From assembly GCA_019096195.1 (NCBI GenBank), contig JAGTXK010000090.1, forward strand, positions 222,625-286,624: a stretch of 64,000 nucleotides of DNA. Direction: 5' to 3'. The position numbers were made by a program, and so were the translations under genes. Shown in pieces: positions 47,798 to 61,335 of this stretch; position 1 is the first letter of the stretch, and every line of letters begins with the position of its first letter. This DNA comes from Boletus sp. NGJ. Taxonomy: Eukaryota > Basidiomycota > Agaricomycetes > Boletales > Boletaceae. Under the pieces are notes generated by a model, which saw nothing but the letters and a program-made list of their open reading frames with translations, was not told where the DNA came from and ran no database searches.

Positions 47798-50700
47798 GTG
47801 TCGAGGGAACTCAGTGGCAAGAACAATTTTCTTCTTTTATAAACTGTACAGATACAGATTTTCCTATCTCCAATCTCTCTACTGTCTTACGTAAACTATC
47901 AATACATTCTGCAAGGGCATCTTACTTGAGCATGGCACTGGATTTAAGTGTGCTTAATTCCCTTGTAAAACAACAAAAAATCTCGTCTATATATAAACCC
48001 ACTAAAGTCACGTTGAACCAAGCATCAACACTATCATCTGGTGGTGAATTCTCTCTTGAAACTGTTATGTCATGCAACATTAATGGACAGTGGTCATGTT
48101 GCTGGTTCAAATCCCTCTTGGATTTGGGAGCATCGCATACTTTTATTGACCAAGACTATGTCACTTGTCATGGCATTCCCTTCTATGACATTGGAAACCT
48201 GATAAAGATACATAATGCAGATGGATCAGAAGGAGCTATCAAACTGCAGTAACACTAATTCGTGGAAGTACAAGGACATTATGAAGTCATTGACACTTAT
48301 ATATCTAAACTTGGAATCCATCAAATGATTATTGGGTATAACTGGCTTTACTGCCATAATTTTGATATCGATTTGGTAAAACAGACAATCTCTTTTCCTT
48401 GCTGCACATCTTACTATAAAGTTATGGGACTTGGACCATCTTCTTCATACTCTCCAGTCGATCTATGTACTATAGAAGAAGGACTAAAAGAAAAAGTACC
48501 ACTAATCTATCACGAGTTTTTAGATATTTTCTCTGAATAAGAATCTCAACGAATACCCTTAAGAAAGCATTGGGATCACACCATAGATCTCAAGGAAGAT
48601 TTCTTTCCAAAGAAAGGACATGTTATTCCCCTTTCAGACATTGAAATGGAAAAAGTCAGGGCGTTCATTGAGAAAGAAGTCAAGAAGGGATATATCAAAC
48701 CATCTAAATCCCCACAAACATCTCTGGTCTTCTTTATTCCAAAAAAGGATGGTAAAAAATGAATGGTAATGGACTACCAATATTTACATGAAGGAACTAT
48801 AAAGAATTCCTATCCTCTCCCTTTAATCCCATAATTAATTGACAGGCTCAAGAACACAGACATATTTATAGCAATGGATCTCCAATGGGGATATAACAAC
48901 ATACACATCAAAGAAGGTGATAAATGGAAGGCAGTGTTTGTAAGACCTATTGGGGCATACAAACCTACAGTAATGTATTTTGGACTCACAAACTCTTCTC
49001 CTACCTTTCAAACTATGATGGACGATATCTTCAATGACATGTATGCAGTAGTCATTATCTACATTGACGACCGCACGGTATTCACTTCTGGGAAGTTGAA
49101 AGAGCAGCATGAAGAAGTTGTAAAGGAAGTTCTTCGTCGTTTACATAAGAACAACCTTTATATAAAACCAGAAAGTGTACCTTCTCTGCAGACAAAGTAG
49201 ACTTCTTAGGAATGGTTGTATCTAAAAAGGGGGTAGAGATGCAGTTGAAGAAAGTGGCAGAGGTCATGGATTGGCCAGTACCCACACAGCTAAAACAGCT
49301 CCAGGGATTCCTTAGACTATGTAATTATTATAGGAGATTCATAGAAGGCTTTGCAGAAATTGCATGTCCCTTGAATGATCTTATCAAAAAAGATGTTCCA
49401 TTCAAATGGGGACCAATCAACAACAAGCTTTTGAAATGTTAAAAAGAAAATTCACAGAAGTGCTGCTTCTCACATACCCAAACTGTGACCAAGAAATATG
49501 CATGGAAACCAATGTATCAGATATTGCAACAGGAGCTGTGCTCTCAACATTATGCAAAGACAGTAATTGGTGACCTATTGCCTTTATTTCACATTCTTTC
49601 AATAGTGCAGAGTGCAATTACCCCATTTACAATAAAGAACTGCTTGCAGTAATACAGGTGCTGGAAGAATGGGGCCACTATTTAATTGGTGAAGAAAGAT
49701 TCAAAATCTGGACTGATCACAAGAACCTTGAATATTGGAAAAAAAACCACAAACACTCAGTGGTCAACAAGCATGCTGGCACGCTCTACTTCAAGAGTTC
49801 AATTACTTCTTCATTTACAAACCAGGATCCTCAAATGGAAGAGCTGATGCTCTATCCAGACGACCTGATCACAGTGACACTGTGATTGATCACAACCAAA
49901 ATGTCACCATTCTTCCTTCATCTATCTTTATAAACAATGTTTCCCTATCCTCTGATTTCTTTATGAAAATACAAAAAGAATCCAAAAAATATAACATTGA
50001 CACTATCAATAATTTCCTTTTCTATTCAAATCTAAATGTATTCAAAAATGAAAAAGACAAAATCTTTGTTCCCGAATCTTTATGTACAGAAATCATAACC
50101 TTATGTCATGACTCTCCAATTACTGGACATGGAGGACATTTCCAAAACTATTCACACTCTTTCTCAATACTTTTCATGGCCAGGTGTCACAAGAGATGTC
50201 AAAATTTACATAGATCACTGCCAAGTGTGCACCCTCATAAAGGGTAAGCAAAATGCACCAGCAGGAAAAATAATTCCTTTACCTGCAGCAAAAAGACCAT
50301 GGGAAGATTTATTGGTGGACTTCATAACAGGTTTACCACCATCACAATCATTTACAGCTATCTGTGTTGTTGTTGATTGATTTTCCAAAGAAGTCATATT
50401 TATACCTACATATGATACATGTTCGTCCAAAGACTTAGCTATTTTATTTAGAGACCATGTTTGGTCTATGCATGGACTCCCCTCAACTCTCATATCCAAT
50501 TGTGGACCCCAATTCGTGTCTACGTTTACCCAAGAGCTTTGCAAGCTACTTGGAATCAAACAAAAGATTTCTACAGCATATCATCTGCAAATGGACAGAC
50601 AAACTGAGCATATAAACAGAGATCTTGAACAGTATCTCTGTGCTTATGCTGGAAAAAAGCAACACAAATGGGTGGATTGGATCAAACTTGCATAATTCTC

Positions 50701-51415
50701 GCACAACAATACTGTGACTACAGCCACAGGGGAAATTCCCTTTAAAGTCACCAGAAACTATGCACCTTGTATGGGTTTCGAAGGGAATCTCACTGGCTTT
50801 ACAAACGAGATCAGTCACAATCACAAAGAAATAGAAGAAGCACTAGAAGTGACACCTGGGAGGATGATCACCTCTTATGATAAAAAACAATCAATTACAC
50901 CAGAATATTCTATTGGTCAGCAAGTCTGGCTGTCAACCGATAAACTAAAACTCCCATATACAATCACCCAAGTCCTTCCTAACACCATAATACTTAAACT
51001 CCCCATTTCCGTCCACATCCACCCGACTGTAAACATCTCTCATATTAAATCATATAGAAAAACGCTGCCTGGACAGCCAAAATCTTGACCAGATGCGATT
51101 GAGATTGACAAAGAAGGGGAAGAACAGTTTGAAATTGACTTCATCACCGCTTCTCAATTGAAGAAAGGCAAACTGGAATATTTAGTGCATTGGAAGGGAT
51201 ATGACGAAACTGATTGTACCTGGGAATCTGAAGATATTATTACCACTGCACCAGATGCAGTTAATGATTTCCATCATCTAAATCCTTCTGCTCCATGCAA
51301 GCTTCGTGGATTATCCATCACCGCATTCGCTTCTCTATTCACTCCTTACGAAAATTTCATGGAAAACAAAAAAAACAATGACTTGCCTGGAATTCGAGTC
51401 CTAAAAAGGGGGTAG
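47794..51415 (+). pseudogene. chromovirus copy 1 pol (protease, RT, RNase H, integrase, chromodomain)
   Basis: Begins at ATG 47,794 (MSVEGTQWQEQ). Protease active site at about 48,118 reads LDLGASHTFID, with Leu where Ser or Thr is usual. RT has AMDLQWGYNNIHI, YFGLTNSSPTFQ and the YIDD box (about 49,059). RNase H has a decayed first acid (METN) and later WTDHKNLEYW. Integrase has the zinc-binding region (GHGGHFQ, then CQVC), then DFITGLPPS and a decayed second acid. The chromodomain at about 51,170 reads LEYLVHWKGYDETDCTWE; chromodomains direct integration to marked chromatin. Stops and a frameshift near 49,180 disable it. Confidence 0.88.
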
Positions 51416-51878
51416 TGTTATAATATGCAATAATTTCAAACTTTTCATATTGAGACTTACTTTTTCGTTTTATCAACCTTTTTCTTCTCAAATCACGTGA
51501 CCATAGGGAACAATCACATGACTAGGTCTAGAACCTATGACATCATATGACATTATACCTTATGTGATCCACAACTTATTAATTTCCGCTCTTCTCACAT
51601 AGCCCCTTTAATTTCCATATTACTATACAAAGTAATTTATCACATGCACTGCTTGGTCTGTGCGCATTCCCTGTACATATATAAAGTAGCACCTTGATGA
51701 CTGGAATCCCCAGTCTAATTCACTTGTATTTTGCTCCAACAACTCATTGCCTTGACCACTCTGGTCATTGTAGGGTTGGCATAGTACGGACTAAGACTCC
51801 TCACCTGATCTGTTCAGCCAGGACCTGTATAGCCTGCGAGCATTGAGCCTTGTGATTTGTTCCAAAAGATTCATAACA
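51416..51878 (+). repeat. 3' LTR of chromovirus copy 1
   Basis: Starts TGTTATAATATGC directly after a purine-rich AAAAAGGGGGTAG tract and ends TTCATAACA. Nearly identical to the 5' LTR, indicating recent insertion relative to the copia fragments. Confidence 0.93.
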
Positions 51879-52620
51879 GGGGACAATGAGGAAGTCTCTG
51901 AAGATGGCAGGGAAATGCTTCAATGGATCTTCAATCCCATTGTCACTCAACACAAGGTGGCAATGGGATGATCCAATGAACACAAAGTCCAAAGCAGTCT
52001 CTGCATAACATATAGTCTAACTGCAGATATAAGGTTGAGTGGCACAGAGCCAACTTGGGGGATGGGAAACCTTGGGGCATTGAGCAGCAAAAGATCTTGG
52101 ATGGTAATGAGTGCATTGTTGGGAGGTCTTGGGCAGTGGTAGCCTAGGTAGTGAGCAGGTGCCAGTGGGAGGTATGCCAGCAGTGCCAGCAGTGCCAGCA
52201 AGTGATATGACTTGAATCGTAATGTTGATTAGATTATGTGTTGTATTTATGCTTCAAAGTTTTTTCACTGCATAGTACTGAGGGAGCAGTATTATGTAAG
52301 TATGTACAAGGCTTCCACACCTCCCACTAATACCCACTCATCAACCAGGTGACCACTGCCCAAAACCTCCTGACAATGCATTCATTGCCATTCAAGATCT
52401 TTTGCCACTCAATGCCCTGAGATTTCCCATCCCCCAAGTTGGCTCTGTGCCACTCAACCTTATCTCTGCAGTCAGACTATATGTTGTGCAGAGACTGCTT
52501 TGGACTTTGTGTCTATTGGATCGCCTCATTGCCACCTTGTATTAAGCAACAATGGGGTTGAAGATTCATTGAAGCATTTCCTCCACCACCTTTGAAGACT
52601 TCCTTACTACCCCCGACTTT
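51879..52620. repeat. inverted repeat with arms of about 310 bp
   Basis: 51,879-52,190 and the reverse complement of about 52,318-52,610 are homologous, for example GGCACAGAGCCAACTTGGGG in the left arm and CCCCCAAGTTGGCTCTGTGCC in the right, around a spacer of about 120 bp. The chromovirus inserted inside the left arm. Three copies of TGCCAGCAG at about 52,170-52,200 form a short triplet-type repeat in the loop. The nature of the repeat is unknown. Confidence 0.8.
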
Positions 52621-54739
52621 TCCTCAATATTTACACTCATATCCCTTGTTTAATTCCATGCCAGTACATACAATATGTTCATCACCTAATTCTGACAATT
52701 CAGCTCTTGACCACCAGCACTCCCTCACCTGCACCCTTTCTTACCAACTTTTGTATGCTACCCTCTTCTGCACATCAACCATGCTTCCAAGGAAATATTG
52801 CAATATTGATTTTGGGGTACATGCTAGTATTGTTGAGGAACAAAGGATATTCCACAGTGGTAACTGCAGGTCAAGGTTAGTGTGATACAGTTTGCAAACA
52901 TGAAGATACTCACTGTTTTTCTCCTTGCACCAAGTAATTATATGTGCTGCATGCAATCAGTAGCCCCCATCAACCCAAAAATACCAACATGAGGCTCTGC
53001 GCAGAACCACAATTTGCAGATCATCAAGCTTGCATCTAACAAGACTATTGATGACAAGTGGATATGTTGCTGACTCATCTATCCAGAGCACTAACATTGC
53101 AAAGCCAGAACAATGCAGCAAATCTTGCAAAATGTCTGTGACATAGTTTGTGGCTTGTCATGTCAAAAGGTGGTAAGTATAATAGTTCAAATGGCCAACT
53201 TACATGATACTAAAATTCTGCACAAAGGCTCTAGTCTATCCTTTATAGAAAGATCTCCATTTATTATGACACCACTGCCAAAGATCTCATAGAGACACTC
53301 ACCATACAGCCCAAGTGGATCCTGTACTTGTTCATCAGGATGTCTGTCCATCCTAGCACCACAGCCAAACTCCTTCAGTTCTGTCCTCAGCTGATGAACC
53401 TTGTTCTGCATATAGGAGGCAACATTCTGTGTGAATATTGTGTAGTCTTCAATGCTGTCAACAGTCTTTCCTGGCTGAAATTCCGCTTCATTGATCCTGC
53501 TATGGTGTTCCAAATTCACTTTGTCCATCTCCCTAATGTATCTATGTTCCACCATATCTCACACTTGGATTTGACAATCCAATGGTTTTGAAAAGTAGTT
53601 GTGAGTGGATTTCAATACCTATACCAATTGACTCAGCTCTTGATCACCTGGAAGCAGTCTCAGAAGGTTTTTGGCTAGTGTGTGCAGCTCTCTGCTAGCC
53701 AGCAAAAAAATCATTCACTTGAGCTTGTCTGGCAGAGCAGACCAACAAGACTTGGATATGTTAATCTATTAAGATCACACACTTGTTCATCTAGCTGACA
53801 AACTGGTACTTGTGCTCACTTTCTAGAATACTTATTTTGAGAGCAGTGAGCCTGCATGCACCAAATGTGTTAGTCCTTGTCCTTGCCTCTCTGATCGCTG
53901 TGCTGCAGACATGAACTTTGTCCACTACAAACATCACCACCCAAAACTCTGATTCAACTTCGAGGATGACCCAAATCACCTCCTTGAAGGACAACATTCA
54001 TGTCCTGCAACAGAATGGGGGAAACTGCCACTCAAGTAAAACACTGAGTATCTATCATTGGTTGTAAGTACACCCTATCTAGCAAATTCTCCTATAGCAG
54101 GTCTGAATATTTTCAGTATAAAGGGTGCCTTATCAGATGCCTCATGTTGTTTGACAACATAGTCAATGGCATGTTTGCAAAGGCAGATTATTGAGCTCAT
54201 ACTGCTAATATGGGCACCATAGTCAACCACACCAACCAGTGTGCTGGTCCTCCTCCTTTTCATGCACATCCCTAACACTCTACTCTAGAGATAATTGTTT
54301 GTACAAGAGCTACCAAGTACTCCTCTGATGGATTTCCTCTATTCATCAAGTCCCAAAAATGGACTTCAAGGATGTTCTCCAATGAGTAGGTCTCTCATTC
54401 AGCCTCATAACCTTTTGCTTATGCAGATTTAGCTTGGAAAAGGAGTCGACAGTGGGCACAATGAGGATACCCATAGGCACAAAGTTCTGGTAGTCCATTG
54501 ATTTATGGAAGGTACCCCAAAGCTAGATCCCTCTCTTTCTATCAGTAACAAGAGTGGGAGATAGTTTTACAATGACATCACAGGCAAGCTTTCGTGTCTA
54601 GTCAACTGCAATTGAAATAATCTCTGTAAGTATCCATATCCATGTCTCCCTTGTATACATGACCTACTGTAACTATCTTTATGATGTAGATGTAGCCATT
54701 GGCAGAACATTTGAGATTTTCATCCTGACTTTCCTGTGA
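52621..54739. other. unrecognised, decayed minus-strand coding likely
   Basis: Minus-strand frames at 54,278-54,075, 53,997-53,791 and 53,555-53,187 have good protein-like composition (for example NEAEFQPGKTVDSIEDYTIF) and are in one orientation, as if remnants of one multi-exon gene. No family was recognised. Confidence 0.3.
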
Positions 54740-55290
54740 ATGCTTTTTTCATGGCTGACCTTTTTATATGCCGACAGCCAGTTCAACCCTAAGAATCTAG
54801 CCAAGGGTCTGTTCAAGGGCATATGGTTGGTCAGGGTAGGTCTAGCACTCAAACACACACAGCCATTGCTTACTCCACATCCCAGACCTTCAAGGCAATC
54901 TTTATATTACTATCATCCACAGACAACTTGAAGAATGAGCCCCAAGAGCTCTGGCCTTCAAAAAAACATTATTGTGGTGATAGATGGATACATGCTAATA
55001 TTGCTAATCTGATAGGCATGCAGACCATTGAGCCACATGTCATAGCCTATATGGCCTACCAGGTACATCACCAACCCACAATCTGTTCTGATTGTGGAAT
55101 GCTCTTGCAACATAACTGGCATTCTAGCTTCACTTTGCCCTGTCATCATGTGGATCATGGGCTCTTGTTAATGGTGTATTCAACTGCCATGATATTTATA
55201 ATTCGATTATGAAGTGGTTTAAGGAGACCTTCACTGAGAATGAACATAAGTTCATTGCTGAGCTCTTGATGTGATGGAATAGATAAGTCA
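54740..55290 (+). pseudogene. DUF6698-like pseudogene
   Basis: The blocks SQFNPKNLAKGLFKG, then NLIGMQTIEPHVIAYMAYQ, then (after a frame change near 55,160) HDIYNSIMKWFKETF and ELLM-stop-WNR match the layout of the basidiomycete-expanded DUF6698 family: a D/NP-x-x-x-GLF motif, a middle block in which a site such as AxIGM-x-x-V-x-PRxIAY is usual, and an LLxWWNR end. The function of this family is unknown. At least two stops and one or two frameshifts are present. The assignment is from memory of the family's conserved blocks. Confidence 0.4.
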
Positions 55291-56063
55291 GATCCTACTC
55301 ACATGATAATCAGTATTCACTCAAGTTTGTAGAATGATATTTGCCCCCACTTTCGTGTTCATGCTTGAGCCTAATCACATAGCCAATAAGTCTGTTATAA
55401 TGTTGATGAAAAAGCACTGGATCACCACACTAATGGCCCAATTATCCCTAAGCATCTTGAGAATATATATGTAGTAGCTGTCAATCAAGAATGACTATTC
55501 ATTTTACCTTTGATCTGAACAAACCCCAGCCTGGTTGACAAACACCCCCTCAAACCCACTTGTAGAAGTTGCTCATTATCATTACAATATCTTTCCACTC
55601 ATATGAATGTCACAATGCACAAGCCTGCCAACTCCTGTTGTATGTACATGTCTGGCCCCTTTTCCCATATCCTGACACCCATTTGACAGGAACACTTGGT
55701 GACAATAATGCTAATTGTGGAACAGAAGTGAATACATTGTCTGCAAAAGCATGAAATGGTGTTCCGTGTGAGTGCAAACAACCACATCAAGCATTGCCAA
55801 TTAACATTATTCAGCCAGTGTTTAATATCACAATACCCAATGTGATATTTTGCCCAACTCTAATGGATGAGGTCACTCTCACCCTCATAACAATTCTTAC
55901 CATGCCCTTATTGCTTAGTTCTGACAGGTATCATTATTACTAAGATGTCCCATATGTACCAGAAAGTCACTAATAGTTCAAAAACATTCCCCTTACATAG
56001 CTTCACCAGTGAACCTACCCTACAATGACTTTTACAACTTGCCATTTTGGGATAAGCCAACAT
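55291..56063. other. no recognised gene
   Basis: CpG-poor sequence with only short frames. It ends with AACAT, the left target duplication of the second chromovirus. Confidence 0.4.
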
Positions 56064-56543
56064 TGTTATGAACCAGTGAGAGAATCACACCACAAGGCTT
56101 GGCTGCTTCACAGGTTACACAAATCCTGGCTTAACGAATAAGAATGGGAGTCATCATCCATACAGTTCCCAACTCTACAATGGCAAGATAGCCAAGGCAA
56201 TGAGTTGTTGGAGGAAATATACAAGTGGATTAGACTGGGGATTCCAGTCATCAAAAGTCTACTTTATATATATACAAGATTGGTGCACAGACCATGCTAT
56301 GCATGTGATAAATTACTACATATGGTAAGATGGAGATTAAAGGGGCTGTGTGAGAAGAGCAGAAATTGAAGAGTTGTGGATCATATGAGGTATGACATCA
56401 TATGATGTCATAGGTCTAGACCTGTATCATGTGATTATACCCATGGTCATGTGCACAGTCATGTGACTTGATTAGAAAAAGAGTAAAAGAAAAGTACAAT
56501 GAAAAAGGTGATGAAAAAGTTTGAAATTATTCATATTATAACA
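56064..56543 (-). repeat. 3' LTR of chromovirus copy 2
   Basis: 480 bp; on the minus strand starts TGTTATAATATGA after a purine-rich tract and ends TTCATAACA. Nearly identical to 61,896-62,375. Confidence 0.93.
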
Positions 56544-56554
56544 CTACCCCCTTT

Positions 56555-59500
56555 TTAGGACTTGGTGAAGTTTTCATAAGGAGTGAAAAGTGAAGCAAAT
56601 GATGCTGTAGATAGTCCGTGGAGTTTTCGAAATGTGGAAGGATTTTGTTTGTGGAAATCTTTAACTGCATCCAGTGCAGTGTTAATTATATTGCTAGATT
56701 CCCATGCAGTTTCGTCATACCCTTTCCAATGCACTAAATATTCTATTTTCCTGTTCTTCATTCTAGAAGTGGCTATGAAGTTGATTTCAAATTGCTCTTT
56801 GCCTTCTTCATCTATCTTAACCGCATCTGAGTGAGATTTAGGCTGTCTAGGCAGCACTTCTTGATATGGTTTTACACAAGAGATGTTCACAGTGGGATGT
56901 ATATGAACAGACTTGAGTAGCTTGAGCATGACTGCATTAGGAAGGACCTGAATGATTGCATAAGGTCTGATCCATTTTTGAGTCAACTTCTTCACTGTGT
57001 ATGGAAGCTTTAATTTATCTGTGGAAAGCCAGACCTGCTGACCAATAGAATACTCTAGTGCTTCTGATCATTTTTTATCGGAAGAGGTGATCATCCTCTC
57101 ATATGTTGCTTCAAGCATTTATTCTATCTCCTTGTGACTTCTACCAACTTCTCCCACAAAGCCAGTGAGTTTCCCTTTGAATCTCATGTGTGATGCATAG
57201 TTTCATGTGATGTTGAAAGAAATCTCTCCAGTGGCTATTGTTATAGTATTGTTGTGGGAGAATTATGCCATCTTCAACCATTTGGCCCAATTATTCTGCT
57301 TCTTTCTAACATATGCATGAAGATACTATTCAAGATCTCTGTTAATGTGTTTGGTTTGCCTGTCTGTTTGCAGGTGATATGCCATAGAGATTTTTTGTTT
57401 AACACCAAGTAGCTTGCAAAGCTCTTGGGTAAACACAGAAACAAATTGCAGGCCTTGATTTGAAACGAGTGTAGAGGGGAGACTGTGTGTAGACCAGACA
57501 TGGTCTCAGAATAAAATAGCTAAGTCCTTTGAGGAACAAGTGTTGTAGGTAGGGATAAATACAACTTCTTTTGAAAATTAATCAATGATAACACAAATTG
57601 CCATGAAAGAATGTGATGGTGGTAAACCTGTGATGAAGTCTACTGAGAGATCTTCCCATGGTCTTTTAGCCACAGGGAGTGGAATAAGTTTCCCTGCCAG
57701 TGCTTTTTGCTTACCCTTCATGAGGGCACACACTTGGTAGTGATCTACATATGTTTTAATGTCTTTTGTGACTCCTGGCCATGAGAAATAATGAGAAAGA
57801 GTATGCATAGTTTTGGAATGACCTCCATGACCAGCAATAGGAGAATCATGACATAATGTTATGAATTCTGTACATGAAGATTATGATACGAAAATTTTGT
57901 TGTTTTCATTTTTGAAATAATTCATATTAGAAAAGAAAAGAAAGCTATTGATAGTGTTGACGTTTAGTTTTTTCGATTCATTTTGTAATTCAGAAAAGAA
58001 ATCAGAAGAAAGGGAAACATTGCTTGTAAAAAAAAGGAAGGAGGGAGGATGGTGATGTTTTGATTGTAGTCCACCACAGTGTCACCATGATCCAGTTATT
58101 GTGATAAAGCATCAGCTCTACCATTTGAAGAACCTGGTTTGTAAACAAAAACATAATTAAATTCTTGAAGTAGCACATGCTAGCATGCTTGACAACCACT
58201 GAGGGTCTGCAGTTTCTTCCAATATTCAAGATTTTTGTGATCGGTTCAGATTTCAAATTTGTTGTGGCCAATTAAATAGTGACACCACTCTTCCAGCGCC
58301 TGCATTACTGCAAGTAGTTCTTTGTTGTAAATAGAGTAATTGTGCTCAGCACTATCAAAAGAATGTGAAATAAAGGCAATAGGTCACCAGTTACCATCTT
58401 TACATAAAATGTGAAGAGCACAGCTCCCGTTGCGATGTTGGATGCATCAGTTTCCATATGCACTTCTTGATTGCAATTTGGATAAGCGAGAAGTGGTGCT
58501 TCTGTGAATTTTCTTTTTAATGCTTCGAAGGCCTTCTGTTGATCAGGTCCCCATGTGAATGGAACATCTTTCTTGATAAGATTGTTCAGAGGATGTGCAA
58601 TTTCCACGAAGCCTTCTATGAATTGCCTATAGTAATTACATCGTCCAAGAAATCCTTGGAGTTGCTTTAGTCTAGTGGGAATTGACCAATCCATGACTCC
58701 AGCCACTTTCTTCAACTGCATCTCTATCCCCTTTTTAGATACAACCATTCCAAAGAAGTCTACTTTGTTCACGGAGAAGGTACACTTTTCTAGTTTTACA
58801 TATAGGTCGTTCTCACACAAGCAACAAAGAACTTCCTTGACAACCTCCTCGTGTTCTTCTTTGGACTTCCCAGAAGTAAATACCATGCAGTCGTCAATGT
58901 AGATGACAACCACTGCATATATGTCATTAAATATAAATATATTGTTCATCATAGTTTGAAAAGTAGGAGGAGAATTAGTTAGTCCAAAATACATTACTGT
59001 TGGTTCATATGCTCTGATAGGCATTATGAATGCTGCCTTCCATTTGTCTTCTTCTTTGATATGGATGTTATTGTATCCCCACTGAAAATCCATTGCTGTA
59101 AACATATCAGCATTCTTGAGCCTGTCAATTAGCTGAGGAATTAGAGGAAGAGGATAGAAGTTTTTAATAGTTCCTTCATTTAAATAATGATAGTCCATGA
59201 CCATTCTCTTCTTACCATCCTTTTTTGGTATGAAGAAGACAGGAGATGTTTGAGGAGATTTTGAAGATTTGATATATCCCTTCTTTACTTCGTTCTTGAT
59301 GAATGGTATGATATGTCCTTTCTTGGGAGTAAAGTCTTCTTTAAAATCTATGGCATGATTCTAATGTTTCCTTGGGGGTATTTATTGAGATTCTTGTTCC
59401 AAGAAAACATCTAGAAACTCGTGATAAGTTAGTGGTACTTTTTCTTTAAGTCCTTCTTTAATGGTATATAAGTTAACTACAGAGTATGAAGAAGAAGATC

Positions 59501-60164
59501 CAAGTCCCATAACTTTACAGTAAGAGGTGCATTGTGGAAAGAAGATTGTTTGTTTAATCCAATTGATATCAGGGTTATGGTAGTAAAGCCAGTCATACCT
59601 GATGATCATTCAATGAGTTCCCAGTTTAGAGATATAAGTGGCTATTACTTCATAGTGTCCTTGCACTTCCATGATTAAAGTTACCGCATAACAGATAGGT
59701 TCCAGTAGCTCCTTTCATACTATCTGCATTATGTATTTTGATTGGTTGTGCAATATCATAAAAAGGTATACTATGTCACATAATATCATCCTGATTAATG
59801 AAAGTATGCAATGCTTCCAAATTCAAGAGGGATTTGAACTGGTAACACGATCACTGATCATTGACCTTGCATGTGATGACTGTCTCAAGCGAGAATTCTC
59901 TACCAAATGACAAAGTTGATGCTTGGTTTAATGTGACCTTCGTGGGTTTATATATAGAGGAAATTCTTTGCTGTTTTACAAGGGAATTAAGCACACTTAT
60001 TTCCAGTGCCACAATCAATAGAGACCCATTTCAGATTGCAAAGATAATTTACATAGAATAGAGGAAAGGTTGGAGATAGAAAAATCAGATTCTGTACAGT
60101 TTACTAGAGAAGAAGAAATATTGTTCATATAAAGTTCTTGCCACTGAATTCCCTCAACACTCAT
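56555..60164 (-). pseudogene. chromovirus copy 2 pol
   Basis: The longest open part (59,204-58,305, 299 codons) covers RT and the start of RNase H: MVMDYHYLNEGTI, AMDFQWGYNNIHI, YFGLTNSPPTFQ, YIDDCMVFTSG and METDASNIATGA, with the RT and first RNase H acids intact. Integrase is at 57,808-57,270 (DFITGLPPSHSFMAIC), and a chromodomain (IEYLVHWKGYDETAWE) at about 56,740. Protease near 59,830 is decayed. Stops at several former CGA or TGG codons separate these parts. Confidence 0.88.
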
Positions 60165-61335
60165 TGGCGCTGTTCATTTAAAGCCTCAGCCACTCTTGCC
60201 TTAGCTTCCACCTCAAATTTATCTTTGTAATATGCTTCTGCTTTTTCTAAAATGAAAGCCCTTCCTTGTGCTGCATTTGGTACTGCTGCAGTGATGGGAG
60301 AAGTAGGTAATGGTTGTTCTTGATAGTGTTGTCTCATTTGAGGCTGGTCAAAAAATGTGGGATACTCATTTTCTTTCTGTGTTTGTGCTACATATACATC
60401 TTGGTTCCACTTCCAAACTACTTGTTGCCTCTGCTGAGGTGGATGACTTATATGATGGTATGGATTTGTGGGACAGTTGGACTTGATATGCCCTGGCTTT
60501 CCACAATGAAAACATGTCCTTGTGTCTTTTGACAGCCCAGCCTGCTGAGCATTGATCTCCATTGGGGTGCCTCTGCCCAGTTGTGTGCCTACCACCATGA
60601 ATGTGGACAATTGTATTGTGGGGGCTGTCCACATGGAGGAGGATATTGAGGGCCAGGGGTAAATCACAAATTAGAAATGGAGAGACCCTATTCTGTCTGC
60701 ATTTGCTTAAAAGCTCTTTCTATAACTCTATATGTGATTACCAAGTCCTCATAGTCATAGGTTCTTATGGGGTTGTTCAAGTAAGATCTCTTGTAGATTT
60801 TGAAGTCTACAGCATTCTTAATGAGTATGAGAGCATGGTTGTCGTCGATCATAGACTCCTTGTGAAGTATCTTGAACTTTTATAGAAACTGGTCAATTGG
60901 GTGCCCATTCTGCTTGAGCACCTCCAGCTTCTTTAATGATTCATGCACCAGTGTATTGATGCAGAAGTGCACTTGAATTTCTTCTTGCATCTTTTTCCAA
61001 GTGGGTCACACTCTCTCTCCTTTGAGTGCAGTAGGGTTCCCATATTCTATATCTCAGACATCCTCTTACTTAAGATAGTATTCCATCATGAGTTATCTGA
61101 AACCTTCTGCTTTTCCCTTTAGGCGAGATAGCACTGCTACCACAAGAATCTTGTTGGATTTCCATTTTTGTGCATCAATCCATAAATGTAACTTGACCCA
61201 CCAGCTATGGAAGGTCACTTGGTTGCCATCACATTTTCCAGGGTCAGTGATTTTCTTGGTAATATTGTCCTTGTCTCTTTTAAGCATGAGATTTGCAAGC
61301 TTTGCGATGAGCTCATCTAAGTCCACTTGAGACAT
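60161..61335 (-). pseudogene. chromovirus copy 2 gag
   Basis: Starts MSQVDLDELIAKL at 61,335, followed by WWVKLHLWIDAQKW; stops at about 61,093 and further down break the frame. The zinc knuckle (CFHCGKPGHIKSNC) lies near 60,515. It ends EQRQ-TGA at 60,163-60,161, the TGA overlapping the pol ATG as ATGA exactly as in copy 1. Confidence 0.85.

Larger units (their letters stand above)
45564..51878 (+). mobile_element. complete chromovirus (Ty3/gypsy, Tf1/sushi-like), copy 1
   Basis: 6,315 bp with LTRs at 45,564-46,025 (462 bp) and 51,416-51,878 (463 bp), flanked by a 5-bp duplication GGGGA (45,559-45,563 and 51,879-51,883). The order is gag with zinc knuckle, protease, RT, RNase H, integrase, chromodomain. 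Just downstream of the 5' LTR, TGAATTAGACTG (46,028-46,039) is the exact complement of CAGTCTAATTCA (45,858-45,869), located about 33 bp after TATATAAAG, so the RNA 5' end can serve as its own primer as in Tf1. LTRs are well matched but several stops interrupt the frames. Confidence 0.95.

Noticed and set aside
54740-55290. KDZ transposase remnant
   Set aside because: None of the conserved blocks of that family could be found; the order of motifs fits DUF6698 better.
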